From Cryobacterium suzukii (GTDB lineage: Bacteria; Actinomycetota; Actinomycetes; Actinomycetales; Microbacteriaceae), in NCBI RefSeq assembly GCF_004403185.1, contig NZ_SOHJ01000011.1, forward strand, positions 310,001 through 374,000: 64,000 nt of DNA, written 5' to 3'. Of this stretch, positions 45,481-53,607 are shown in pieces (positions within the stretch are counted from its first letter, which is position 1; each line of letters starts with the position of its first letter). The notes under the pieces are model-generated. The model ran no database searches, was not told the DNA's origin, and saw nothing but the letters and a program-made list of their open reading frames with translations. Position numbers and translations under genes: made by a program.

Positions 45481-46934
45481 AAGCTCGTCTCCTTGTTGGT
45501 CACGTCACGCTCTGCGGCCACGCGCTTGATGGCGGCCTGCAGGAACTGCTTCGGAGTCGTACGCGGCAGCACTTCCAAGACTTCCGTGAGTGCCCGGTCG
45601 ATCGCTACCCCCTTATAAAGGGCCGCGTACAGAGCCGCGACCGACGGCGTGCGGCTTTGTGCCTGCGCGCAGTGCAGCAGCACCGTGTGTCCCTCCGCTC
45701 GCAGCGTGGCGATGGCCTTCACCGTGTCGACGAGCACAAAGTCGAGATTCGAATTCTCCGCGGGGTGGTCCTTGTCGATCAAGCGCACCTCTACGTGGTG
45801 ACGGATGCGGGAGGGCACCTGCGCGGTGCCCACACGGCAAAGAGAAATCACGGCGTCGATCTCGGCGGGCAGCCTATCGAGGGCTCCGGCCGCGCCGAGC
45901 CAGACGCCATCGTCGTGTGGGTGTTGCACCAGGGTCGAAACATCACCCAGGTAGGCGTAGTCGTGGCGTTCGGTCTCGGTGTCTCCGGTAGCTCGCGCAC
46001 CGAGCCGCACCAGGTCCGCGGCGGTCAGGCGGGGCCAGCCGCGCACGATCCGGCGCCACTCGGCGGGAACAGCGGATGCGCCCCAGCCCGCACCGAGAAG
46101 CCCGCCAGCAATGGCCGCCACGGTATCGGTGTCGCGGCCACCGCGCACCGAAGCTTCGAGGGCGAGACGCAGGTGCGTCGCATCCGTCGCCTTGGTGGTG
46201 CTGATGGCCGACCACGCGCCCTGGAACGCTTCGACCACCCAGCCGTTGTGCGCGAAGTCAGACGGTTGGCTGGTTTCGGCCACCGCGATACGGGTTTCCC
46301 AGAGGTCCCGCCGATCGGCGGGTAGGAACGGAAGGCCTACACGCACATCGAATTTACCCTCGAGCACCGCGTGCCGAATGGCGAGGCACCAGAGCACACA
46401 GGCGTCGCCGGCATCCGTTTCGTAGTGCGTGAGAGTGCTGATCGCGCGGGCCGCTTCGGCGAGCGCCACCGGGTCGTCGAGGTACGCGAGCGCGACCGGC
46501 GCCGTGCGCATGAGCGAGCCGTTGCCGCCGCTGCGCCCGTGGCGTACGTGGTGCTCCTTCGCGACCGCACGCACACCGGATGCCGTGGGCTCGGTTTTCG
46601 ACAGCACCGCCCGCAGCTGGATCCCCACGTCTGGCGCCGTCTTCGCCCAGTCCACCCACTGGGCGACGATGCCATCGAGGACTGTCTCGTCGCGGAGGTC
46701 CAGACCTTCCGCGGCAGCCCGGGCGATGGGAACCGCCATGGAGGTGTCGTCGGTCCACTCCCCCGGCGCCCAGTTGAAACCGCCGCCGCCCTTCATGAAC
46801 ACCAGGGTGCTTTCGGCGAGGGGCGGACCGAATTCGTAGCCGGCTCCAAGCGCGTCGCCGCAGGCCATGCCGAGGAGAACGCCGGCGACGCGGTCACGTT
46901 GGGCGGTGTTGAGGCGTTGAGGTGTGTGGTTCAT
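45477..46934 (-). CDS. ADP-ribosylglycohydrolase fused to dual-specificity phosphatase
   Basis: A 485-residue fusion. Residues about 12-320 are a DraG-type ADP-ribosylglycohydrolase: GVLLGMACGDALGAGYEFG, WTDDTSMA (metal-binding Thr-Asp-Asp) and GGRDTDTVAAIAGGLLGA. Residues about 335-465 are a cysteine phosphatase with the HCAQAQSRTPS signature (HCx5R). Each active site is complete. The enzyme may remove ADP-ribose from protein or DNA, or process ADP-ribose-1''-phosphate, where both activities would be useful. First gene of an operon with the next two genes, and divergent from an NrtR-type regulator over the palindrome at 46953-46970, so NAD/ADP-ribose control is likely. Confidence 0.87.
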   Translation of the reverse strand: MNHTPQRLNTAQRDRVAGVLLGMACGDALGAGYEFGPPLAESTLVFMKGGGGFNWAPGEWTDDTSMAVPIARAAAEGLDLRDETVLDGIVAQWVDWAKTAPDVGIQLRAVLSKTEPTASGVRAVAKEHHVRHGRSGGNGSLMRTAPVALAYLDDPVALAEAARAISTLTHYETDAGDACVLWCLAIRHAVLEGKFDVRVGLPFLPADRRDLWETRIAVAETSQPSDFAHNGWVVEAFQGAWSAISTTKATDATHLRLALEASVRGGRDTDTVAAIAGGLLGAGWGASAVPAEWRRIVRGWPRLTAADLVRLGARATGDTETERHDYAYLGDVSTLVQHPHDDGVWLGAAGALDRLPAEIDAVISLCRVGTAQVPSRIRHHVEVRLIDKDHPAENSNLDFVLVDTVKAIATLRAEGHTVLLHCAQAQSRTPSVAALYAALYKGVAIDRALTEVLEVLPRTTPKQFLQAAIKRVAAERDVTNKETSL

Positions 46935-46952
46935 CTGGTCTCCCCTATTCTT

Positions 46953-46970
46953 TAGATCGATTTCGATCTA
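46953..46970. promoter_or_regulatory. Perfect 18-base palindrome, candidate NrtR operator
   Basis: TAGATCGA-TT-TCGATCTA has perfect 8-base arms. It ends 19 bases before the ADP-ribosylglycohydrolase start and lies 56 bases before the regulator start, so a bound dimer would block both promoters. GATAAT at 47014-47019, 6 bases before GTG 47026, is the likely -10 box of the leaderless regulator gene. Confidence 0.6.
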
Positions 46971-47025
46971 TTTTCAACATAGCTCACATTCGCACGAAAT
47001 AGCTCAAATCTGCGATAATTAGTCG

Positions 47026-47652
47026 GTGACCACGTATCGAGACACTTCCCACAAGCTTTTGACCGATTACCCGCGCCCGTCTGTGGCCGTGGATACGGCC
47101 GTGCTCACCGTAGGAGACGGAGTGCTTTGCGTGGCCCTCGTGCAGAAGGAGAAGAGCCGGCGGTTGCCGGGAACCTTCGTGCACGAGCGCGAAACTCTTG
47201 CCGACGCCGTACTCCGCTCCCTGCACGACAAGGCCCATATTATGGGTCTGCGCCCGCGCCAGTTGCAGGTGTTTGACGCCCCCAATCGGGATACGCGGGG
47301 CTGGGTCATCTCGGTGGCGCACTTAGTGGCGGCGCCGCAGGCATCCATCTCGCAGGCCGAACTGACACCGGTGTCAGAGGTTCGCGACCTCGACTACGAC
47401 CACGACCTAATTCTCAAGCTGGCGGTAAGCACACTGCGGGCTTCGTACCGGGCCTCGGCCGACCCCGAGCATCTGCTCGGCCCGGAGTTCACGCTGCTCG
47501 AGTTGTTGCGGCTGCACTCGGCGATCGCGGGCGAACCGCTCGGCAAAGACACCTTCCGTCGGCACATGCTGGGCCAGCTGGTCGAGACGGACGCTTACCG
47601 ACCCGGCCTGGTCGGTAAGCCGGCGAAGGTGTTTCGGCACGCGGCGGCCTGA
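47026..47652 (+). CDS. NrtR-type Nudix transcriptional regulator
   Basis: A 208-residue protein: residues about 15-135 form a degenerate Nudix domain (VDTAVLTVGDGVLCVALVQK, RLPGTFVHERETLADAVLRS) and about 150-205 a winged helix (GPEFTLLELLRLHSAIAG, DTFRRHMLGQLVET). NrtR-family repressors bind ADP-ribose or related metabolites through the Nudix fold and control NAD genes. The full Nudix box GX5EX7REUXEEXGU is not kept, which fits sensing without hydrolysis. GTG 47026 has no ribosome site and a -10-like GATAAT just upstream. It probably controls the divergent operon and itself. Confidence 0.85.
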   Translation: MTTYRDTSHKLLTDYPRPSVAVDTAVLTVGDGVLCVALVQKEKSRRLPGTFVHERETLADAVLRSLHDKAHIMGLRPRQLQVFDAPNRDTRGWVISVAHLVAAPQASISQAELTPVSEVRDLDYDHDLILKLAVSTLRASYRASADPEHLLGPEFTLLELLRLHSAIAGEPLGKDTFRRHMLGQLVETDAYRPGLVGKPAKVFRHAAA

Positions 47653-48074
47653 ACTCTTGACCAACGGCAGCCCACCCAGAGCGCCAGATACCGTTGCCGC
47701 GCGGTTAGGGCTCGTCCTGGCTGAGCCGCTTCGGGGTCGGTCTGGCTGGCGGAGGCGTACCTAGCACGGTATTACCGAATGGTAATGGGTGGTGCCTGAT
47801 TACCTTTCGGCAGTTCAGTATCTAGCTCGTCCCCAGCAGTCGAGCATCCGCTTGGCTGGCCAGCTTGCTGTCGAGCCGGCCGTCCTCAATGCCCCGCGAG
47901 AATGTCCCGTGTTAATGCCCAATGTGGAAGCACCAGTTCGACGGTCGTCCCGCCACTTATTGCGGCACGCCAACTTTTCTACTGGCCCCCCGGACGTGGT
48001 AACTGTTTGAAGTACGGTTGGAGAAATGCGATTCTCGTACAACCAACCATTCGCGCCGCAAACCAAGGGGTACC
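47653..48074. other. Non-coding stretch before the GmrSD-like gene
   Basis: No gene is supportable in these 422 bases. ATTACC-GAAT-GGTAAT (47771-47786) is a perfect 6-base inverted repeat and the lower GC content from here on marks a change from the preceding genes. The open frame continues upstream to 48018, but AAGGGG before GTG 48075 decides the start. Confidence 0.4.
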
Positions 48075-49916
48075 GTGCAAGCCGAAACTCGCCAGCTTAA
48101 AAAGGTTCTGACCAGCGATTTGCGGTACGTCATTCCGACCTTCCAGCGGGATTACGAGTGGTCAAAGGAGGGGCAGTGGCAGCTGCTGTTCGAAGACCTC
48201 GACAGCGTGGCAGATCGTTTGGGACACGCCCGCTCCAAAGCGCTAGCAAATGGAGAAAACGTCGTCAAAGCTGAAGCCGAGGTTGCACCGCACTTTCTGG
48301 GCGCCATTGTTTGTGATCGCTTGCCTTCACCCACCGGAGGATTGGACGTTCGAGCTGTCATTGATGGCCAGCAGCGACTTACAACGCTGCAGTTACTAAT
48401 CCGCGGACTCCTCGATGTCTTGATCGAACGTGACTCGTCCCGAATTCGCCAAGTCAGGCGCCTGCTCGAAAACCCTGCGGACGTTGTCGAACATCCAGAC
48501 GAGATCCACAAGCTGTGGCCGCGTCGCCGCGACCGGCTGGTTTGGCCCATTGCAATGGGCGACGAAATTCCGACTGCAGGAAATCACTTATACCTGCAAG
48601 CGCGACGCTTTTTCGCTGATTCCATTCGCGAGGTTGCGACGGACAATCAAGGCCACGATCGTATTGATGATCTGGTCGATGCTCTCACGGACCTCTTCAA
48701 GTTGGTCGTCATCGACCTGGAAGAGAATGATGACGCACAGGTAATCTTCGAAGTGCTCAATGGACGACAGACCCCTTTGTCAGCGTCCGACCTTGTGAAG
48801 AATCTGTTGTTTCTGCGGGGGGAGTTGGCGAATGAGGCTGAACTCGAAGAACTGTATGACCGGTACTGGTCTGAGTTTGACGACCCGTGGTGGAAAAAGG
48901 AAGTCGGAACGGGCCACGCCGCCCGGGGGCGTCGCGACGTTCTCCTTTCGGTCTGGTTGACCGCTGTCTCTGGTGAAGAAGCGAGCGTGAGCCGACTCTA
49001 TGGCGATGTGCGTAAGTATCTTCAGCCGCCAGAGCGAACCACAAAACTAATTTTGATCGAACTCCATGGGTACGGACAGGCCTACAAGGCTATCTACGGC
49101 GAGGTGGATCCCGGTTCGCCAACCCTCGCGCGCGTCTATGGTCGTCTTGAGCGGATGAAAATCCTCACGGCTGTCCCGCTACTTGCTTGGCTTCGACGAA
49201 TTCCGAGCGATCGGCTCAGTCTTGCCGACCACGAAAGGTGCCTGCTTGCGGTCGAGTCCTGGGTGATCCGCCGCATGATTATCGGAGGAAATACCAGAGG
49301 GTATGGCACAGCATTCTTATCGGTACTCAAAAGTGCCCACGATGCGGCGTCGTGCTCCGGCGCTAATATTGCCGATGGGGTCATTGAGGCCCTTGCGGAT
49401 TCGCCGAACTCACTCGGATGGCCATCTGACGACGACGTGCAGAAGTCCTTTAAAATCGACAAGTTTTATGGTCGTTTTACACAGGAACGCATCCGACTCG
49501 TGCTGGGCGCCATTGACGCTCAGATGCAATTAGATGACGCTATGACCGTGACCGCACTCTTTGACTACGACCAGTTGCAGATCGAGCACGTAATGCCTCA
49601 GGCTTGGCGGGCGCACTGGCCGCTTTCGGGCACAGTCTTACCGGATCCCGCGCATCAGCGCCTCGCCGAGAACTCCCGTGAAGCTGCGGTTCAGGGCATG
49701 GGCAATCTAACCCTGGTGACTTCGACCTTCAACCAGTCCGTTTCGAACGATTCATGGGTCGACAAGAAACCCGAATTTGCTGGTCAGCTTGCACTTCGCA
49801 TTAACGCCCTGGTCGCCGCTTCACTCGAATGGGACGAGGCGTCCATTGATGCGCGAAGTACCGTCCTCGCAGAAGCAGCGTGTCGAGTTTGGGGTTCAGC
49901 CGAAGCACTCCGGTGA
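48075..49916 (+). CDS. GmrSD-like DUF262/DUF1524 restriction enzyme
   Basis: A 613-residue protein. N-terminal DUF262 has VIPTFQRDYEWSKEGQW and the nucleotide-binding VIDGQQRLTTLQLLI; VIFEVLNGRQTPLSASDLVKN is the next conserved block. The C-terminal DUF1524 HNH-type nuclease shows QIEHVMPQAW (His-x-x-(M/L)-P), then GMGNLTLVTSTFNQSVSN. This is the single-chain GmrSD/BrxU/SspE plan: type IV enzymes that cut modified phage DNA using NTP energy. GTG 48075 is chosen for AAGGGG just upstream. It has a lower GC content than its neighbours, a sign of transfer. With C5- and N6-methyltransferases in the same window, its specificity must spare host marks. Confidence 0.85.
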   Translation: MQAETRQLKKVLTSDLRYVIPTFQRDYEWSKEGQWQLLFEDLDSVADRLGHARSKALANGENVVKAEAEVAPHFLGAIVCDRLPSPTGGLDVRAVIDGQQRLTTLQLLIRGLLDVLIERDSSRIRQVRRLLENPADVVEHPDEIHKLWPRRRDRLVWPIAMGDEIPTAGNHLYLQARRFFADSIREVATDNQGHDRIDDLVDALTDLFKLVVIDLEENDDAQVIFEVLNGRQTPLSASDLVKNLLFLRGELANEAELEELYDRYWSEFDDPWWKKEVGTGHAARGRRDVLLSVWLTAVSGEEASVSRLYGDVRKYLQPPERTTKLILIELHGYGQAYKAIYGEVDPGSPTLARVYGRLERMKILTAVPLLAWLRRIPSDRLSLADHERCLLAVESWVIRRMIIGGNTRGYGTAFLSVLKSAHDAASCSGANIADGVIEALADSPNSLGWPSDDDVQKSFKIDKFYGRFTQERIRLVLGAIDAQMQLDDAMTVTALFDYDQLQIEHVMPQAWRAHWPLSGTVLPDPAHQRLAENSREAAVQGMGNLTLVTSTFNQSVSNDSWVDKKPEFAGQLALRINALVAASLEWDEASIDARSTVLAEAACRVWGSAEALR

Positions 49917-49992
49917 CCAGCACTCGGGTGCTTCAACCGGGCGGTTCGACAATTGCCGCCTAGCCACAGCTGCGCCCGCGCTACGCTAGCGT

Positions 49993-50616
49993 GTGCAACT
50001 TTCCCTCTGGCTGGCCCTCGCGGGCGCCGGCGTGCTGATCAGCTTCACCCCGGGCGCTGGTGCGATCAACACCATGAACAACTCGCTGACCAGCGGGTTC
50101 CGTCGCTCGATCTGGGGAATTTTCGGCCAGCAGGCTGCGCTCATCGTGCACATCATCGTGGTGGCGCTCGGCGTTGGGGTGCTCGTCGCCGGTTCCCCCG
50201 TGCTCTTCAACGTCATTCGTTATGCCGGAGCCGCCTACCTGGTGTTTCTGGGCATCCGTTTGTTTGTGCAGAAGCCCGACTCGAAGCGCGACCCGACCGT
50301 GCCGCTGACCAGGGAGCCGGCCCGGTCGATGTTTCGCCGCGGCTTCTGGGTGAACCTGCTCAACCCCAAGGCGCTCGTGTTCTTTCTCGCGTTCATGCCG
50401 CAGTTCATTCGGCCGGAGCAGCCGCTGCTCCCCCAGTACCTGGTGCTCACCGTCACCGTGGTGCTGATCGATATCGTGGTGATGTGGTTCTTCTTCGCGG
50501 TGGCGGCGAAATCATTCCAACGCTTCACCAACACCGCCCGCGGGCAACTCATCCTCAACCGCACATTCGGCATGCTGTTCGTGACCATCGCCCTACTGCT
50601 GGCACTGGTGCACTGA
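49993..50616 (+). CDS. LysE/RhtB family amino acid exporter
   Basis: A 207-residue membrane exporter: six hydrophobic segments, the PGAGAINTMNNSLTSGFRRS motif after helix 1, YAGAAYLVFLGIRLF in helix 3 and FWVNLLNPKALVFFLAFMPQ in the fourth. The length is normal. It begins at GTG 49993 with no clear Shine-Dalgarno sequence. It is convergent with the TetR gene (4-base gap). Substrate cannot be assigned within the LysE superfamily. Confidence 0.86.
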   Translation: MQLSLWLALAGAGVLISFTPGAGAINTMNNSLTSGFRRSIWGIFGQQAALIVHIIVVALGVGVLVAGSPVLFNVIRYAGAAYLVFLGIRLFVQKPDSKRDPTVPLTREPARSMFRRGFWVNLLNPKALVFFLAFMPQFIRPEQPLLPQYLVLTVTVVLIDIVVMWFFFAVAAKSFQRFTNTARGQLILNRTFGMLFVTIALLLALVH

Positions 50617-50620
50617 GTCG

Positions 50621-51229
50621 CTAAAACGCCGGCTGCGGCACCAGTACCTGCTGAATCGCCGGGGCGATGATACCCACGAGCGTCTCTGTGTCAGCGGCGA
50701 CGAGCAGTGGCACCCCGATGATGCGCCGGCTCGTGACGATACCGACGAGCATTGATGATGCCAGGCCGGCTCGAAGGGCCGCGTCAGGCGCGGTGCCTGC
50801 CTGGGCGCCGCTCATCAATCGGGATTGGATGAATTCGCGCAGGTGCTCACTGGCCTGCTCGTTGACGATCGCGCCGCGCAGCATCGCCATGAGGGGTTCG
50901 GATTGCTCGGGCGCGCCCTCCCACGCACTCAGATAGGCGCGCACCACGCGCTCACCGAGGTGCTCGTCTGGCCCCTCGAACGCCGTGTTGAAGAGATCGA
51001 GGGCCGTCGAGGGGATGGCCATGACGGCCGCGAACAGTTCGTCCTTCGAGCGAAAGAACTGCATGACCTGCGACGCGTCAACGTCGGCATCCGCTGCCAC
51101 CCGGCGAATCGTGGTGGCGGTGAAGCCGTCGCGCGCGAACCGGGCGCGGGCAGCATCGAGCACGGCTTGTTGCGTACTGTTCGTGCCCGGTCGACGACCG
51201 CGACGCACCTTGGCCACTGATTGCTTCAT
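50621..51229 (-). CDS. TetR-family transcriptional regulator
   Basis: A 202-residue repressor: HTH at residues about 20-65 (AVLDAARARFARDGFTATTI, RRVAADADVDASQVMQFFRS) and an all-helical ligand domain with the TetR_C-type LMSGAQAG and AALRAGLASSMLVGI helices. It is divergent from the S15 hydrolase gene, with palindromes in the 125-base gap, so it probably represses that hydrolase and itself. Confidence 0.86.
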   Translation of the reverse strand: MKQSVAKVRRGRRPGTNSTQQAVLDAARARFARDGFTATTIRRVAADADVDASQVMQFFRSKDELFAAVMAIPSTALDLFNTAFEGPDEHLGERVVRAYLSAWEGAPEQSEPLMAMLRGAIVNEQASEHLREFIQSRLMSGAQAGTAPDAALRAGLASSMLVGIVTSRRIIGVPLLVAADTETLVGIIAPAIQQVLVPQPAF

Positions 51230-51259
51230 ACCCCTAATCTAACTTGTTGCAAGAATTAT

Positions 51260-51275
51260 CTCAACGACTGTTGAG
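51260..51275. promoter_or_regulatory. Palindrome between tetR-type gene and hydrolase
   Basis: CTCAAC-GACT-GTTGAG has perfect 6-base arms. A second weaker repeat, CTTG-TTG-CAAG, is at 51243-51253. Position between the divergent TetR and hydrolase genes makes both candidate TetR operators. Confidence 0.45.
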
Positions 51276-51354
51276 TTTAATGCGCTGCGCACGTACGCTC
51301 TCAGTCAGGCCGGCAGAAGCTCGCCTCCCCAGAGAGCGACAAAAGGAGTTCGCC

Positions 51355-53094
51355 ATGAGCGATGACCAGAAGATGTTTGTACAGTCCCACCCACTGCCGC
51401 CTGCCCGAACCGGCGCGTTGACCGGTTTCGACCCGGGTACGCGAACCCTGGAGGCGGGCTTTCAGATCGCGCCACAATTCCAGGCTCTGCCGGTGGACAT
51501 CGTTCTCGAAAAGGATGTTGCGGTGCAGCTGCGCGACGGCGTCACGATTCACGTCGACATTTTTCGCCCGGCAGGAACAGAGAAGGTGCCGGTAATCGTG
51601 GCCTGGAGCCCATACGGCAAGGGCCAGGGCACCTCGCTGAGCGTGATGGGAGTGTTCGGGCTGGTCGGCCTCTCCAATGGAATCGTCTCGGGTCTGGAGA
51701 AATTCGAAGGACCGGATCCGGCCTATTGGTGCGCGCAGGGCTACGCGATCTGCAATCCCGACATTCGCGGCGTGGTCGACTCGGAGGGTAACAGCGTGCT
51801 CTGGGATCGCCAGGAAGGTCGCGACTGCTACGACCTGATCGAGTGGCTGGCCGAGCAGGAGTGGTGCAGCGGCAAAGTCGGCATGAGCGGAACCTCGTAT
51901 CTCGCCGTGGCGCAATGGTTCACCGCTGCCGAACAGCCCCCGCACCTGGCCGCAATCAACCCGTGGGAGGGCGTGAGCGACGTCTACCGCGACCTCGTAC
52001 AGCGCGGCGGCATGCCAGACACCGGCTTTGCCGGCCTGCTGCAAAACGGCAGCTTCTTCGGCAAGAACCAGAAGGAGGACATCCTCGCGGAGGCAGAGCG
52101 CTACCCGCTCATGACCGACCTCTGGCAGAACAAGATTGCCGACTTCGACCGAATCACCGTGCCGGCCTACGTCGTGGCCAGCTACTCGAACACCCTGCAC
52201 ACCGCGGGAACTTTTCGCGCCTGGCGACGAATGGCCTCAGAGCAAAAGTGGATGCGCGTGCACAACGGCCAGGAATGGCCCGACTACTACGACGAGGCCA
52301 ACCGAGAGGATCTGCGCCGCTTCTTCGATCACTTCTTGAAGAACGAGAACAACGGGTGGGAGCTCACGCCCCGCGTGCGCTACTCGGTTCTCGACCTCGA
52401 GGGCGGCGACCGGGTCAATGTCGCGGCCGACGCGTTCCCTCCCGCCGATGTCACGTCGACGAAGTTCTACCTCAACGGCCGCTCGCGAACATTGACCACC
52501 GAGGCGCCCAGCGACGAGCAGGCCGTGGCCTACGACGTTGCGTCCACCCCGAACGCGGTGTCATTCATCACCCGATTCGAGCAGGAAACCGTGCTGGTCG
52601 GCTATCCCAAGGCTCACCTCTGGATCGAAGCTCAAGGCTCCGATGACGTGGACCTGTTCGTGCTCGTGCAGAAGCTCGATGCCTACGGAACGCCGCTGCA
52701 GGCATTCACCGTGCCGAACCAGAGCGCGATGGCCCACGACCTCACCGATCACGGCGCGACGATTCTTCGGTACAAGGGTTCTGACGGGCGCTTGCGGGCA
52801 TCCGCTCGCCACCTGGACGAGACGCTGACAACGGATGACGTGCCCGCGCACAGCTTCGACCGCATCGAGAAGCTCTCCCCCGGCGAGATCGTAGAACTAC
52901 AGATTGATCTGCTGCCGATCGGCCTTGCGTTCCACCCCGGCGAACAGCTTCGCTTCGTGATCAGCGCTCGCAACCTGCTGGGAACGATGATGCCCGGGCT
53001 TCCAGAGTTCGTCGGCGCAAATGCCGGCACGCACATCATTCACACCGGCGGCGAGCACTCGTCCTACCTGCAATTGCCCGTGCAGACTGCCTGA
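51355..53094 (+). CDS. CocE/NonD-type hydrolase (X-Pro dipeptidyl-peptidase S15 family)
   Basis: A 579-residue alpha/beta hydrolase. KVGMSGTSYLAVAQW holds the nucleophile Ser; acidic and His residues follow in FDRITVPAYVVASYSNT and the RRFFDHFLK region; the C-terminal 200 residues form the jelly-roll of the S15/CocE family (FEQETVLVGYPKAHLWIEAQ to RFVISARNLLG). Such enzymes cleave X-Pro peptides, cocaine-like esters or beta-lactam precursors; substrate unknown. ATG 51355 follows AAAAGGAG; the frame is open to 51244 without protein-like sequence. Likely TetR-controlled. Confidence 0.86.
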   Translation: MSDDQKMFVQSHPLPPARTGALTGFDPGTRTLEAGFQIAPQFQALPVDIVLEKDVAVQLRDGVTIHVDIFRPAGTEKVPVIVAWSPYGKGQGTSLSVMGVFGLVGLSNGIVSGLEKFEGPDPAYWCAQGYAICNPDIRGVVDSEGNSVLWDRQEGRDCYDLIEWLAEQEWCSGKVGMSGTSYLAVAQWFTAAEQPPHLAAINPWEGVSDVYRDLVQRGGMPDTGFAGLLQNGSFFGKNQKEDILAEAERYPLMTDLWQNKIADFDRITVPAYVVASYSNTLHTAGTFRAWRRMASEQKWMRVHNGQEWPDYYDEANREDLRRFFDHFLKNENNGWELTPRVRYSVLDLEGGDRVNVAADAFPPADVTSTKFYLNGRSRTLTTEAPSDEQAVAYDVASTPNAVSFITRFEQETVLVGYPKAHLWIEAQGSDDVDLFVLVQKLDAYGTPLQAFTVPNQSAMAHDLTDHGATILRYKGSDGRLRASARHLDETLTTDDVPAHSFDRIEKLSPGEIVELQIDLLPIGLAFHPGEQLRFVISARNLLGTMMPGLPEFVGANAGTHIIHTGGEHSSYLQLPVQTA

Positions 53095-53188
53095 CCGATC
53101 AGACTGTCTGAGCGGCCGGACACCGGCACGCCGTCACCAAACGTGACGGCGTGCCGGTCTGGCGAGCACGCACCGGTTGCGCGTGGTC

Positions 53189-53498
53189 TTACCGCGCAGC
53201 CCTCTTGATGACGTCTTCGACGTCGGCCAGGGGGAACCACTTTTCTGCCGCGGCACGCATGTGCCAGAGAAGAATACGGTCGCGGGGTCAAGCCGTTAGA
53301 CCGGATGACCCGGTTCAGGTAGTCGCGCAGAAGCCAAACGTCTTCCGGCGGAGCGCCGGTCACATCGAGGGCAGCCTGCACCTGGGCGCTGCTGAGGCCG
53401 AGAGCCGAGGCAGCATCCGCCACGGATTGCCCGGACAGCGCAAGATTCGAGCGCAGCTCCTCGCGGGTCGCGGCGCGTTGCTGGTCATTGAGCGACAT
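53189..53498 (-). pseudogene. DUF2316 protein, frameshifted near its end
   Basis: ATG 53498 opens SLNDQQRAATREELRSNLAL, HTH-like GQSVADAASALGLSSAQVQA, then EDVWLLRDYLNRVIRSNGL, the DUF2316 core. After PYSSLAH (about 53265) the frame fails, while another frame gives MRAAAEKWFPLADVEDVIKR before a stop at 53189, as in intact family members. A one-base indel is enough. DUF2316 proteins are small, probably DNA-binding and of unknown role. The unshifted product would carry an unrelated basic tail. Confidence 0.7.
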
Positions 53499-53607
53499 GA
53501 AAATCCTTCCTCACCCGACACGAGGCATTGCCTGAGCCAGCAGTCTGTATTGCTTCTTCTTCCGATTCTGCCACCGCCGACCGAGGGTTGCAGGCGCACA
53601 CGTTTCG

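Noticed and set aside
47771-47786. ATTACC/GGTAAT inverted repeat as a transposon end
   Set aside because: No transposase or matching second end; the repeat is short and was only noted as a possible regulatory site.
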